Part shown: in pieces, positions 24,065 to 31,666 of the stretch
Numbering within the stretch: the stretch's first letter is position 1
Layout: each line of letters opens with the position of its first letter
Source of the DNA: Streptoalloteichus hindustanus
GTDB taxonomy: Bacteria; Actinomycetota; Actinomycetes; Mycobacteriales; Pseudonocardiaceae
DNA: 64,000 bases
Direction of reading: 5' to 3'
Assembly (NCBI RefSeq): GCF_900129375.1
Contig: NZ_FQVN01000002.1
Coordinates: forward strand, 310,001-374,000
The notes under the pieces: generated by a model
Told to the model about the DNA's origin: nothing
What the model saw: only the letters and a program-made list of their open reading frames with translations
Database searches by the model: none
Program-made: the position numbers and the translations under genes

Positions 24065-24417
24065 CCCGTCACCCCCCGGCGCCTTCGCGCCCACGCCACG
24101 ATCCACGCGATCTCCATCGCGGCGTCGAGTAGGTAGGTCGGCCGCAGCCGGCCCAGCGGCACGTACACCAGGTCGACGGCGAGCAGGGTGCCCGCGGCGC
24201 CGACCCCGAGCGCCCTGGCCAGCTCGGGAGCCCCGTCGGCCGCGCGCAGCTGGGCGCACCCGGTCGTGATCAGCAGTCCGGCGACGGTGTGCTCCAGCCA
24301 CCGGTCCGCCTTGGGCCCGAAGACCCACTCGAAGCTGCGCATGCTCACGAGCGGCCACAGCCCGGCCAGGACGTTGAACACGCCGTGCGCCCGAGCCAGC
24401 CGATGTTCCGCGCCCAT
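23887..24417 (-). CDS. Small membrane protein, 3' end antisense to carboxyltransferase gene
   Basis: Hypothetical integral membrane protein. About residues 1-115 look real: ARAHGVFNVLAGLWPLVSMR, TVAGLLITTGCAQLRA, VGAAGTLLAVDLVYVPLGR and YLLDAAMEIAWIVAWARRRR form four hydrophobic helices. Relatives are known to me only as uncharacterised actinobacterial proteins. After VAWARRRR the frame continues for about 60 basic, low-complexity residues antisense to the 3' end of the carboxyltransferase gene before a stop at 23887. That tail may be real or may reflect a lost stop. The ATG at 24417 gives a natural N-terminus. It may be the last gene of a leftward group that begins at 24908 or earlier. Confidence 0.6.
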   Translation of the reverse strand: MGAEHRLARAHGVFNVLAGLWPLVSMRSFEWVFGPKADRWLEHTVAGLLITTGCAQLRAADGAPELARALGVGAAGTLLAVDLVYVPLGRLRPTYLLDAAMEIAWIVAWARRRRGVTGYRSAAGRTGVGCWPAMPWTMPRARRSWGRRRSWSAVRATSSGSRLRIAVAASGAITEK

Positions 24418-24479
24418 GTCCGCCTCCGCTCCGTCCCGCCCCAGAGGTACCCCGCGCCACGGGACTCATGCGCGGACCG

Positions 24480-24908
24480 TCACGGGAGGACGCGAAAGCC
24501 GCCGCTGTACTGGGCGTGGACAGCGCCAATGGTGATGCGGAGCTGGTACTCGCCCGGGTGCGGCGCGTAGTTGGCGGTTCCGCTGACCGTGACGTGGCGT
24601 TCTCCCACCAGAGTCGCCCGTTCGAACACGGCGACCGTCCGACCGTCCGGATCGGTGATCTCCAGCCGCACCGACGAGGCGATCTCGGCCGGGGAAGGGA
24701 GGGCTGCACTCCGGGTTTGGTCGGACTCGAACTCGACGGCCCACTGACCTTCCGGTTCGTCGCCGACCTTGACGGGAACCGGATCAATGATCACCGCGAC
24801 GTGGAGCACGGTGTCGGCGGCCACGAGGGCGGTGCGCCAACACCTCCACCGCTCCGTGGGCGTGATCCAGCCAGGTGGCGCGAGAACAAGAGGCCGAGCG
24901 TCGTTCAT
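24480..24908 (-). CDS. Hypothetical beta-rich protein downstream of the PIMT gene
   Basis: A 142-residue soluble protein that I do not recognise. It is rich in alternating hydrophobic residues, as in a beta-sandwich (LHVAVIIDPVPVKVGDEPEG, VRLEITDPDGRTVAVFERAT, HPGEYQLRITIGAVHAQYSG). It has no signal peptide or membrane helix. The ATG at 24908 has GGAAGG nine bases upstream; a GTG at 24929 is a less likely start. It lies 124 bp downstream of the methyltransferase gene on the same strand, with an exact GTCCACAGTGGAC palindrome between them. It could belong to the peptide-modification locus or be independent. Confidence 0.65.
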   Translation of the reverse strand: MNDARPLVLAPPGWITPTERWRCWRTALVAADTVLHVAVIIDPVPVKVGDEPEGQWAVEFESDQTRSAALPSPAEIASSVRLEITDPDGRTVAVFERATLVGERHVTVSGTANYAPHPGEYQLRITIGAVHAQYSGGFRVLP

Positions 24909-24951
24909 GTCGGCACCACCTTCCACCACATTCGCGACCCGCCGCTGATAA

Positions 24952-24964
24952 GTCCACAGTGGAC
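24952..24964. repeat. GTCCACAGTGGAC palindrome
   Basis: Exact copy of the dispersed 13-bp palindrome, in the 124-bp gap between the methyltransferase gene and the gene at 24480-24908. Other exact copies are at 4772, 51949, 55634, 59057 and 63597. Confidence 0.85.
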
Positions 24965-25032
24965 AGATTCGCTGCGGTACAGCCGGCGCTCCAGGCGATC
25001 GATGGGCTCAGGTGCGGTCCGCCGCACAACTC

Positions 25033-26136
25033 TCACGGAGTGAGTAGCCATCTGGTGCCGCCGGGGTTGTCCAGTGACAGCCAGTGTCCGCCCTCGGTGT
25101 CGATCGTGAGGGTGAGGTGTTCGGGTCCTGGGCGCCCCTCGCTGGTCCACCAGGCGTGTGCCGCTGTCACCTCGTCCCACAGCCGGCGTGGGCCGAGCTG
25201 GCGGACCGTCCACGGGTGCTCGCCGCGCACGAGGTCGACGGCCGCCCACGAGCCTGACCCGACGTCGTGCAGCTCGTAGCGTCGGTGATCGTCGTCCGGG
25301 TCCTCCACGGTGAGGTAGCAGCGCGGAACGCGGAGACCGATGATCATCGCGCCACGCCCGTACACCGTCATGTCCCGCATGTCCCGCACCGTGAGCGTGG
25401 TCGTCGTGGTGTCCGCCGCTGCCTGTTCGTCCGCCGCAGGTTCCATGTAGTAGCGCCGTGCGGATCGCACCCGCATGAATTCGACGTGCGATCCGCACCG
25501 GCCGACAGCCGACCCGTCGTAGCGGACGTCCAACCGCATCAGGGTGCCGTTGCAGTAGTCCGACCCCCAGGGAACGACGATCGCGCCGCCCGGTCGGGTC
25601 TGCTCGATCCAGGCCCGGGGGATGGCGCGCACGGACGCGGTCGCGATCACCCGGTCATAGGGCGCGCCCGACGGGTAGCCCTCGGTGCCGTCGGCCGCGA
25701 CGACGAGCGGCTCGTACCCCGCCTCGTGCAGGGCGGCTCGGGCGGCGGTGGCGAGGGCGGCGTCCACCTCGACCGTGACGACGCGCCCCGACCCGCCTAC
25801 TCGCCGGGACAACAGGGCGGCGTTCCATCCCGTTCCGGTGCCGATTTCGAGCACGTCGTGTCCGGGCCGTGCGTCCAGCGCGTCGAGCATGTCCGCCACG
25901 ACCGAGGGCGCACTGCACGAGCTGGAGATCTGTTGCCCGACACCGCCGGGCGGGGTTTTCCCGTCGTCGACCTGAGTGATGATCGGTTCGTCCGCGTCGA
26001 CCAGTTTCCGCCATGCGGGTTCGTCGTCCTCGCGCGAAACGGAGACGTATCCGCCCGTGATGAGGTCGTCAACCCACACCACGGGCGGAACGAACTGGTC
26101 GCGCGGAACGGGAAGCCGTTCGCGCCAGTGAGTCAT
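25033..26136 (-). CDS. PIMT-type O-methyltransferase, likely RiPP-modifying
   Basis: Homologue of protein-L-isoaspartate O-methyltransferase, 367 residues against about 210 for the repair enzyme. The pre-loop QISSSCSAPSVVADMLDALD and SAM motif I HDVLEIGTGTGWNAALLSRR are clear. VVTVEVDAALATAARAAL, YDRVIATASVRAIPRAWIEQ and GGAIVVPWGSDYC complete the domain (about 70-230). A C-terminal region of about 135 residues with Trp-rich segments (VRGEHPWTVRQLG and AHAWWTSEGRPGPEHL) is unlike the repair enzyme and like the peptide-modifying PIMTs of graspetide, lanthipeptide and imiditide clusters. The 43-codon peptide gene ends 10 bp upstream, so they are co-transcribed. The predicted reaction is methylation of a peptide Asp, leading to aspartimide. 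This is inference. Confidence 0.85.
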   Translation of the reverse strand: MTHWRERLPVPRDQFVPPVVWVDDLITGGYVSVSREDDEPAWRKLVDADEPIITQVDDGKTPPGGVGQQISSSCSAPSVVADMLDALDARPGHDVLEIGTGTGWNAALLSRRVGGSGRVVTVEVDAALATAARAALHEAGYEPLVVAADGTEGYPSGAPYDRVIATASVRAIPRAWIEQTRPGGAIVVPWGSDYCNGTLMRLDVRYDGSAVGRCGSHVEFMRVRSARRYYMEPAADEQAAADTTTTTLTVRDMRDMTVYGRGAMIIGLRVPRCYLTVEDPDDDHRRYELHDVGSGSWAAVDLVRGEHPWTVRQLGPRRLWDEVTAAHAWWTSEGRPGPEHLTLTIDTEGGHWLSLDNPGGTRWLLTP

Positions 26137-26146
26137 CAATGATTGC

Positions 26147-26278
26147 CTATTCGTCGCCGGTGTTGTCGCCGGTGTCCTGTGCCTCGTGCGCGTTGCCGTC
26201 GTCGTCGGCGGCCCAACTGGCGAGTTTGTCGGTTTGCAGCTCCCCGGCACCGTCGCGGTTGTTGTCGTGGCGCCCCAT
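26147..26278 (-). CDS. Candidate RiPP precursor peptide (43 residues)
   Basis: This short gene has a strong ribosome-binding site: GGGGAGGG six bases before ATG at 26278. It encodes 43 residues beginning MGRHDNNRDGAGELQTDK and ending TGDNTGDE. The C-terminal half is Asp-rich (WAADDDGNAHEAQDTGD) with no Cys, Ser or Thr clusters for lanthionines. DG, DN and D-T steps are the kinds of site prone to succinimide formation. It ends 10 bp before the PIMT-type methyltransferase gene. Known imiditide systems consist of just such a precursor and methyltransferase. No protease or exporter is recognisable next to it. It could instead be an ordinary small acidic protein. Confidence 0.65.
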   Translation of the reverse strand: MGRHDNNRDGAGELQTDKLASWAADDDGNAHEAQDTGDNTGDE

Positions 26279-26390
26279 GAATTCCCTCCCCGAGAAACGG
26301 CGGTGTCGTCGGGAGCACCTTGACAGCTGGGGTGGGAGTGGGCAATACGCCTATCGGGCGGCGATGATGCGGTTATTTGTGGAAAGAAAC

Positions 26391-26427
26391 GCCTGTCGCC
26401 CGCGTCCGGCGGACGCGGGCGACAGGC
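26391..26427 (-). terminator. Long hairpin after glycosyltransferase gene
   Basis: A perfect 17-bp stem (26391-26407 with 26411-26427) with a GGC loop lies 40 bp past the glycosyltransferase stop and about 110 bp before the peptide gene. It separates the two transcription units. Confidence 0.8.
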
Positions 26428-26466
26428 ACGTGGACGTGGCTGGCTGTTCAGGCCAACTCGGACCGG

Positions 26467-27702
26467 TTAGTCTCCACTCACTCCCGAATGACGCGAAATC
26501 TTTTCACTGCCAGCGGTGCGGGCGTCCAGGTGCGCCTCGATGCGGTCCGCGCCAAGGCGGGCGCCGCCGCAGTTCCGGACGATCTCGCGCATGCGGGCGA
26601 GGTTGGCCCGAACCCGGTCGTCGCGGTGGATCTCCGTCACGACCGACCGCAGCCCGGTCGCGGTCATGTCGTCGGCGGTGAGGCAGCGGCCCAGCCCCAG
26701 TTCCTCCGCCCGCTGGGCGTTGACCCGCTGCTCGGGCACCTGGGGCGCGGCCACCAGCGGCACGCCGAAGTACAGCGCCTCCATCGTGGAGTTCATCCCG
26801 GCGTGGGTGAGGAACACCGATGCGTGGCGCAGCACCGCCGGCTGGGGGAAGAACGGCCGGACGTCGACGTTCGCCGGGACGTCCCCCAGGTCGTCCCGGG
26901 TGACGTGCTCGCCGACGGCCATCGCCACGTGCCACTCGGTCCCGCCGAACGCCTCCAGGCACAGCCGGAAGAAGTCGGGGCGGTCGTTGAAGGCGGTGCC
27001 GAGCGAGACGAACAGCACCGGGCGGCCGTCGGCCGGCGGCTCCCAGCCGCGGACCTGCTCCCGGGAGCCCAGCGACGGGCCGACGAACACGAACCGCTCG
27101 TCGAAGCTGTCCCCGGCGATCTGGAACTCCCGGGGGATGGCGACGAGGTTCAGGTCGGGAACGCTGCCCTCCAGCGGGCGCGGGTCGATCCCCAGCTCGA
27201 ACTCGGTGGCCAACGCGGCCATCCGCTGGCTCGCCTCGACGAGGTCGGGGTGGTTGGCGTCGAAGGTCTCCGGCATCAGCACACGGGACAGGGAGAACGT
27301 CTCGTTGCCGGCGAACATGGGCACCAGCGCGATGTTCGGCACCCCCAGCTTGTCGGCCAGGATCGGGCCGGACAGGCTCATCAGGTCGTGGCACACGGCG
27401 TCGGGCCGGTCCGCGCCGAACACGTCGAGCAGGATCGGCAGCTCGGCCCGGGTGTCGGCGACGACGTCGCGCAGGATCGCCGCCAGGCCGTCGGCGGTGA
27501 ACCGCATGTCGTTCAAAGCGTTGGACGGCGGCTCGGAGGGCAGCGGGACGGGTGCGGCCCCGGCGTCGGTCACGGTGCGGATCAGGGCCTCGCCGGTCGC
27601 GTAGCTGACGCGGTGGCCCCGCTCGACGAGCTCCTCGACCAGCGGCAGGGTGGGGTTGACGTGGCCGTAGGCGGGTGGGCTGACGAACGCGAAGTGCTTC
27701 AT
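26467..27702 (-). CDS. Macrolide-type (MGT, GT1) glycosyltransferase
   Basis: UDP-sugar-dependent glycosyltransferase of the MGT/OleD group, 411 residues, cytoplasmic, GT-B fold. The N-terminal acceptor domain starts FVSPPAYGHVNPTLPLVEEL. The C-terminal donor domain has VLFVSLGTAFNDRPDFFRLC and the nucleotide-sugar signature FLTHAGMNSTMEALYFGVPL followed by QVPEQRVNAQRAEELGL. Relatives glycosylate macrolides and other natural products, often as self-protection or resistance. The ATG at 27702 has GAGGGG upstream. No polyketide synthase lies nearby, so detoxification is more likely than a tailoring role here. It reads toward the peptide-methyltransferase pair but a strong hairpin intervenes. 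Confidence 0.88.
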   Translation of the reverse strand: MKHFAFVSPPAYGHVNPTLPLVEELVERGHRVSYATGEALIRTVTDAGAAPVPLPSEPPSNALNDMRFTADGLAAILRDVVADTRAELPILLDVFGADRPDAVCHDLMSLSGPILADKLGVPNIALVPMFAGNETFSLSRVLMPETFDANHPDLVEASQRMAALATEFELGIDPRPLEGSVPDLNLVAIPREFQIAGDSFDERFVFVGPSLGSREQVRGWEPPADGRPVLFVSLGTAFNDRPDFFRLCLEAFGGTEWHVAMAVGEHVTRDDLGDVPANVDVRPFFPQPAVLRHASVFLTHAGMNSTMEALYFGVPLVAAPQVPEQRVNAQRAEELGLGRCLTADDMTATGLRSVVTEIHRDDRVRANLARMREIVRNCGGARLGADRIEAHLDARTAGSEKISRHSGVSGD

Positions 27703-27951
27703 GTCCCCTCAGATGTCCTCGGATCGCCCGAATTCGCCGGCGGTGGCGCGGCGCGTGCCACCGCCGCGCACCACCTAACGCGACGGAACCACGAAAAGGT
27801 GCCCGCTTCTCCGGTTTTTGTCGCCGACCGGGTAGGGCGGAGCCGCGGATTCTGTCGGGCCTGCCCAACGACAGGACGCCGGCCTTACCGTCTCGGGCCA
27901 CCGGCGCGGCATACCAACTGGTCGGTTATCTGCGGGTGGCTGAGAACGGCA

Positions 27952-27988
27952 CGGCCCGGCCACCAGGGGACACCTGGTGGCCGGGCCG
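27952..27988 (-). terminator. Hairpin terminator after secreted protein gene
   Basis: A perfect 16-bp stem (27952-27967 with 27973-27988) with a 5-base loop lies 25 bp past the stop of the gene at 28014-28709. Confidence 0.8.
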
Positions 27989-28013
27989 CGGCGCGTGCCG
28001 TGCGGCGCGGGGG

Positions 28014-28709
28014 TCAGCGCTTGACGGCCACGTGGATGTGGTCGCGGTGGCAGACGGTGTTGCCGCCCTTGCCGTCGGCGCAGCCGGGCTGCGGCCGACC
28101 GCTCTGGCTCCAGTTGGTGCGCGGCGAGTAGATGCGGCCCTGCCACATCACGTGGTCCAGCTTCAGGCGCTTGTGGTTGGCGACGAGCCACTTCTTCAGG
28201 TTGTTGCCCTTGGTCAGGGTCGACCCGGTCGCCTTGCCGCCGCCCGAGACGTACATCAGGTCGCAGGCCACGCCGTCGTAGTGGTAGTTCTTGCCGTCCT
28301 TGTTCCGGAAGCAGTGCTGGCCCTTGCTCCAGCGGATCTTCTTGTCCTTGGCGTGCTTCTCGGTGGCCTTGTAGGCCACGCACATGCGCCGGGTGACCTT
28401 GTACCGGGAGTTGGTCGGGTCGGCCACCTTCGCGGTGTCGCTGCCGCTGCCGCACGAGGCGGCGAGGGCCTCCAGGTCGGCCTCGGCCACCTCGGCGGCG
28501 GGGGCCTGGTCGTCCTCGGTCGCCTCGGGCGCGGCGGCCTGGTCGTCCTCGGCTGCCGCCGCGTCCAGCAGCCCGGCGAGTTCCTGGACCTGCTGGACGT
28601 CCTCGGTCGGCTGGCCGGGGTCGGCGAACGCGGGGCCGACCAGCGCGGCGGAGGCCGTGACCACCAGTGCGACAGTCGTCACAAGACGGCGGGCCAGAGT
28701 GCGCGGCAT
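28014..28709 (-). CDS. Secreted protein with M15-like C-terminal domain
   Basis: Exported protein of 231 residues. Residues 1-30 form a signal peptide (LVTTVALVVTASAALVGPAF, then ADPG). A linker of about 60 residues rich in Ala, Glu and Asp follows. The C-terminal domain (about 85-231) contains SCGSG, CVAYKATEKHAKDKKIRWSK, HYDGVACDLMYVSGGG, DHVMWQGRIYSPRT and a final HRDHIHVAVKR. Two paired features, the CDLM block and the DHIHV end, recall the metal-binding pattern of M15-type peptidase or extensin-like domains, but the set of ligands is incomplete to my eye. It is divergent from the AfsR-like gene, with SARP-like heptamers between. Confidence 0.75.
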   Translation of the reverse strand: MPRTLARRLVTTVALVVTASAALVGPAFADPGQPTEDVQQVQELAGLLDAAAAEDDQAAAPEATEDDQAPAAEVAEADLEALAASCGSGSDTAKVADPTNSRYKVTRRMCVAYKATEKHAKDKKIRWSKGQHCFRNKDGKNYHYDGVACDLMYVSGGGKATGSTLTKGNNLKKWLVANHKRLKLDHVMWQGRIYSPRTNWSQSGRPQPGCADGKGGNTVCHRDHIHVAVKR

Positions 28710-28782
28710 CTCATCACTCCTCGTAGGGCAGGCGACGGGGACACCCCTGAACGGGGGACGCCCGGGAGTGTGATCAACGGGG

Positions 28783-28822
28783 TTGGGTCAAACCTGGGAC
28801 GAATCTGGGGCCGCTCTGGGAC
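28783..28822. promoter_or_regulatory. SARP-type heptamer direct repeats
   Basis: Four 7-bp units at an exact 11-bp period: TTGGGTC (28783), CTGGGAC (28794), CTGGGGC (28805) and CTGGGAC (28816). Units with 4-bp spacers are the known architecture of SARP binding sites. They lie just before the AfsR-like start and 74 bp upstream of the divergent secreted-protein gene. Confidence 0.65.
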
Positions 28823-28828
28823 GGTCGG

Positions 28829-31264
28829 GTGGTGCGGGTTGGCGGACGGGTGGAGTTCCGGGTGCTCGGCGCGGTCGAGGCCCTGGTCGACGGTGAGCCG
28901 GTGCAGCTGGGGCACGCGCGGCAGCGGAGCGTGTTGGCCGTGTTGCTGGCGGAGGCGAACGGGCTGGTGCCGGTCGGCCGACTGGTCGACCGGGTGTGGG
29001 CCGAGCACCCGCCCCGGCAGGCCAGGGACACCCTGTACGGCTACCTGTACCGGCTGCGGCGGGCGCTCGCCGCCGCGGACGTGGTGATCACGCGCGGGCC
29101 GGGCGGCTACACCCTCGCGGTGGAGGAGCAGGCGGTGGACCTGCACCGCTTCCGCCACCTCGTGGCGAAGGCGCGCTCGGCCGCCGACGCCGACGCCCTG
29201 GTGCTGCTGTCGGAGGCGTTCGCGCTGTGGCGGGGCGACCCCTTCACCGGACTGGACACGCCCTGGGCCGACGACCAGCGCCGGACGCTGGAGCGCGAGC
29301 GCTGGTGCGCGGAGCTGGACCGCAACGACATCGGGCTGCGGCTGGGCGACCACCACGCGCTGCTGCCGGCGATGACCGCCATGGCCGCCCGGCACGACCT
29401 GGACGAGCGGCTGGCGGGGCAGCTCATGCTGGCGCTCCACCGGTGCGGCCGTCCGGCCGAGGCGCTGGACCACTACCGGCAGTTCCGATGTCGCCTGGCC
29501 GAGCAGCTCGGCGCCGATCCCCGGCCGGACCTCCAGCGGCTGCACCAGAGAATCCTCGACGGCGATCCGAGACTGGCCACGCCCGCGCGCGTCGCGCCGC
29601 AATCGAGCGCGCCACCGGCGCCCCGCCAGTTACCGGGCCTGCCCGCGCGGTTCACCGGCCGGGCCGCCGAACTCGGCCGGCTGGACGCGGTGCTGGGTGG
29701 GGCGTCGGGCGGGCCGGAGTGGGGGAGTGGGCCGGGGCGGGGGAGCGGCCCGGTGGCGGTCGCTGTCGTCGGCGGTGTCGGCGGCGTGGGCAAGACCTGG
29801 CTGGCCCTGCGCTGGGCGCACGAGAACCTCGACCGGTTCCCCGACGGGCAGTTGTTCGTCAACCTGCGCGGGTACGACGCGCGCGAGCGGCCGGTGGCCC
29901 CGACCGCGGTGTTGCGGAGCTTCCTCCACGCCCTCGGCGTCGCCCCCACCGCCGTTCCGTCCGATGTGGACAGTCAGGTCGGGCTGTACCGGAGTCTGCT
30001 CGCCGAGCGGCGCGTGTTGGTCGTGCTGGACAACGCCGCCGACAGCGAGCAGGTCCGCCCGCTGCTGCCGGGCAGCCCCTCCTGCGCCGTGCTGGTCACC
30101 AGCCGCCGCCGGCTCACCGCGCTGGCCACGACCCAGGGCGCGCGGTTGTTGGAGCTGGACCCGTTGACTCCGGCCGAGTCCCGGACGTTGCTGGCCGGCC
30201 ACCTCGACCAGGCGCGGATGCTGGCCGAGCCCGAGGCGGTCGCCGAACTGCTCGACCGCTGCGCCGGTCTGCCCCTGGCCATCGGCATCGTCGCCGCCCG
30301 CACCGCAACCCGCCCCGACTTCCCGTTGGCGGCGCTGGCCGCCGAACTCCGCGACGGCGCGACCCGGCTCGACGCCCTGGACGCGGGTGAGCTCGGCGTC
30401 GACCTCCGATCGGTGTTCGACTCCTCCTGGCGCGCTCTCGAACCGGACAGCGCCGACCTGCTCCGGTTGGTGGCCCTCGCACCGGGTCCGGACATCGGCC
30501 TGCCGGCGGTGGCGAGCCTCGCGGCCCTGCCCGTTCGGCGAGTCCGGTCGCTGCTCGCGAACCTGGCGAACGCCCACCTGGTCCAGCAGAGCGCGTCGGG
30601 CCGCTACCGCGTGCACGATCTCGTCCGCCTCTACGCCGCCGAACGAGCGCAGGACGACCTCCGCGCGGATCTCCGCACCGCGGCCCTCCGGCGAGTGGTC
30701 GACCACTACGTGCACGCCGCCACGGCAGGTGTCCGCCTTCTCGCCCCGGGTCAGCCTTGGGGCGAGGACGACCCGCTCGCGCCCGGCGTGTGGCCGGAAC
30801 GCCTCACGAGCCCGTCGGCGGCGCGCGCCTGGTTCGACGCGGAGCGGCGGTGCCTGACCGCGGTGCGGAAACTGGCGGCCGAGCGGGGGTGGCACCGGGC
30901 GGCGAGCCGCCTGGCGTGGGCCGAGAGCGTTGACCGGTGGCGCGGCGAAAACCGCCACGACCGGCCGGTCGCCGGGAGGCTCGTGCTGGCGTCGGGTCGG
31001 TCGGACGAGGAGCCCGCCTCTCTGTGCCGTCCGGGGCGGTTCCCCGGCCACGCCGGCGCTCACCCGTTCCTTCCCGTCGGCAGCGGGGAGAACGGGCTGG
31101 AGTTCCCGTGCCTCGGTCAGGACCACTGTGGACAGACCGGGGCGCACCGCGGTCTCGCGGCCCTGTGCGCCCAGCAGAGAGGCAGCCAGCACGGTGTCCA
31201 GCCCGTCCGGTGCGTGCGCTTCGGACTGATGGTGGTGCGGCACATTCCGGAGCCGCGCAGGTAG
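28829..31264 (+). CDS. AfsR/SARP-family regulator with truncated C-terminus
   Basis: Transcriptional activator with STAND ATPase, 811 residues as read. The OmpR-like DNA-binding domain (VEFRVLGAVEALVDGEPVQL) and BTAD (LSEAFALWRGDPFTGLDTPW) cover about 8-255. The NB-ARC domain (about 270-650) has a P-loop in VGGVGGVGKTWLALRWAHEN, the Walker B region RVLVVLDNAAD, LVTSRRRL and CAGLPLAIGIVAA. Homology stops near residue 700 (SRLAW, about 30925). The remaining 110 residues are low-complexity and replace the TPR repeats normally found in AfsR-like proteins. The gene is therefore probably damaged, or a frameshift lies near 30920. Start: GTG at 28829, or 28850, which gives the usual VEFRVLG beginning. 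Confidence 0.8.
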   Translation: MVRVGGRVEFRVLGAVEALVDGEPVQLGHARQRSVLAVLLAEANGLVPVGRLVDRVWAEHPPRQARDTLYGYLYRLRRALAAADVVITRGPGGYTLAVEEQAVDLHRFRHLVAKARSAADADALVLLSEAFALWRGDPFTGLDTPWADDQRRTLERERWCAELDRNDIGLRLGDHHALLPAMTAMAARHDLDERLAGQLMLALHRCGRPAEALDHYRQFRCRLAEQLGADPRPDLQRLHQRILDGDPRLATPARVAPQSSAPPAPRQLPGLPARFTGRAAELGRLDAVLGGASGGPEWGSGPGRGSGPVAVAVVGGVGGVGKTWLALRWAHENLDRFPDGQLFVNLRGYDARERPVAPTAVLRSFLHALGVAPTAVPSDVDSQVGLYRSLLAERRVLVVLDNAADSEQVRPLLPGSPSCAVLVTSRRRLTALATTQGARLLELDPLTPAESRTLLAGHLDQARMLAEPEAVAELLDRCAGLPLAIGIVAARTATRPDFPLAALAAELRDGATRLDALDAGELGVDLRSVFDSSWRALEPDSADLLRLVALAPGPDIGLPAVASLAALPVRRVRSLLANLANAHLVQQSASGRYRVHDLVRLYAAERAQDDLRADLRTAALRRVVDHYVHAATAGVRLLAPGQPWGEDDPLAPGVWPERLTSPSAARAWFDAERRCLTAVRKLAAERGWHRAASRLAWAESVDRWRGENRHDRPVAGRLVLASGRSDEEPASLCRPGRFPGHAGAHPFLPVGSGENGLEFPCLGQDHCGQTGAHRGLAALCAQQRGSQHGVQPVRCVRFGLMVVRHIPEPRR

Positions 31265-31275
31265 GCGCGGGGGGG

Positions 31276-31374
31276 GGCTTGCGCTACTGCGGCGGGTTGC
31301 CCGAGGTCGAGATCGCGGAGGCGACCGGGATCAGCCTGGGCGCGGTGATGTCGATCGCGAGCCGGGCGCTGGAT
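31276..31374 (+). pseudogene. Fragment of an ECF sigma factor (region 4)
   Basis: A 33-codon stretch reads LRYCGGLPEVEIAEATGISL and then GAVMSIASRALD, which has the spacing of sigma region 4 in small actinobacterial sigma-70 factors of the SigE type. No region 2 and no proper start were found upstream; the frame before it is random-looking. It lies right after the damaged end of the AfsR-like gene, so this stretch has been rearranged. Confidence 0.55.
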
Positions 31375-31666
31375 GTTGGCAACCCTTCCTTGTCTCATCG
31401 GTCGGGCATCCCCGCAAGTCGAGAAGCGGGAGTTGTCCACAGTTGGGCCGATCTAACCCGGTCGGGCGATGCCATTTCCCGAGTTGTCCACAGGTTTTCG
31501 GCGGTGTGTTGGCCCCGTTCTTCGCTGATCGATAGGCTGGAGCGGGGCTCGCCCCCCGGGACGGGTGGGGGCTGTCCTCAGGTGGGTGGGAACCAGGCGC
31601 CCAGCGGGGACCGGTTGTCAGGTGCCAGGTCTGTCTACTGTGGACGGTAGCTGGGGGTCAGGTGTC
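31375..31666. other. Non-coding stretch rich in partial GTCCAC palindromes
   Basis: About 290 bp containing TTGTCCACAG twice (near 31433 and 31484) and GTCTACTGTGGAC at 31633. No gene was found. Confidence 0.4.

Noticed and set aside
26319-26350. Plus-strand TTGACA near 26320 as a promoter
   Set aside because: No plus-strand gene follows it; the neighbouring genes are on the minus strand.
30937-31650. A 237-codon frame containing the sigma fragment
   Set aside because: Only the 33-codon region 4 segment resembles a protein; the rest is low-complexity.
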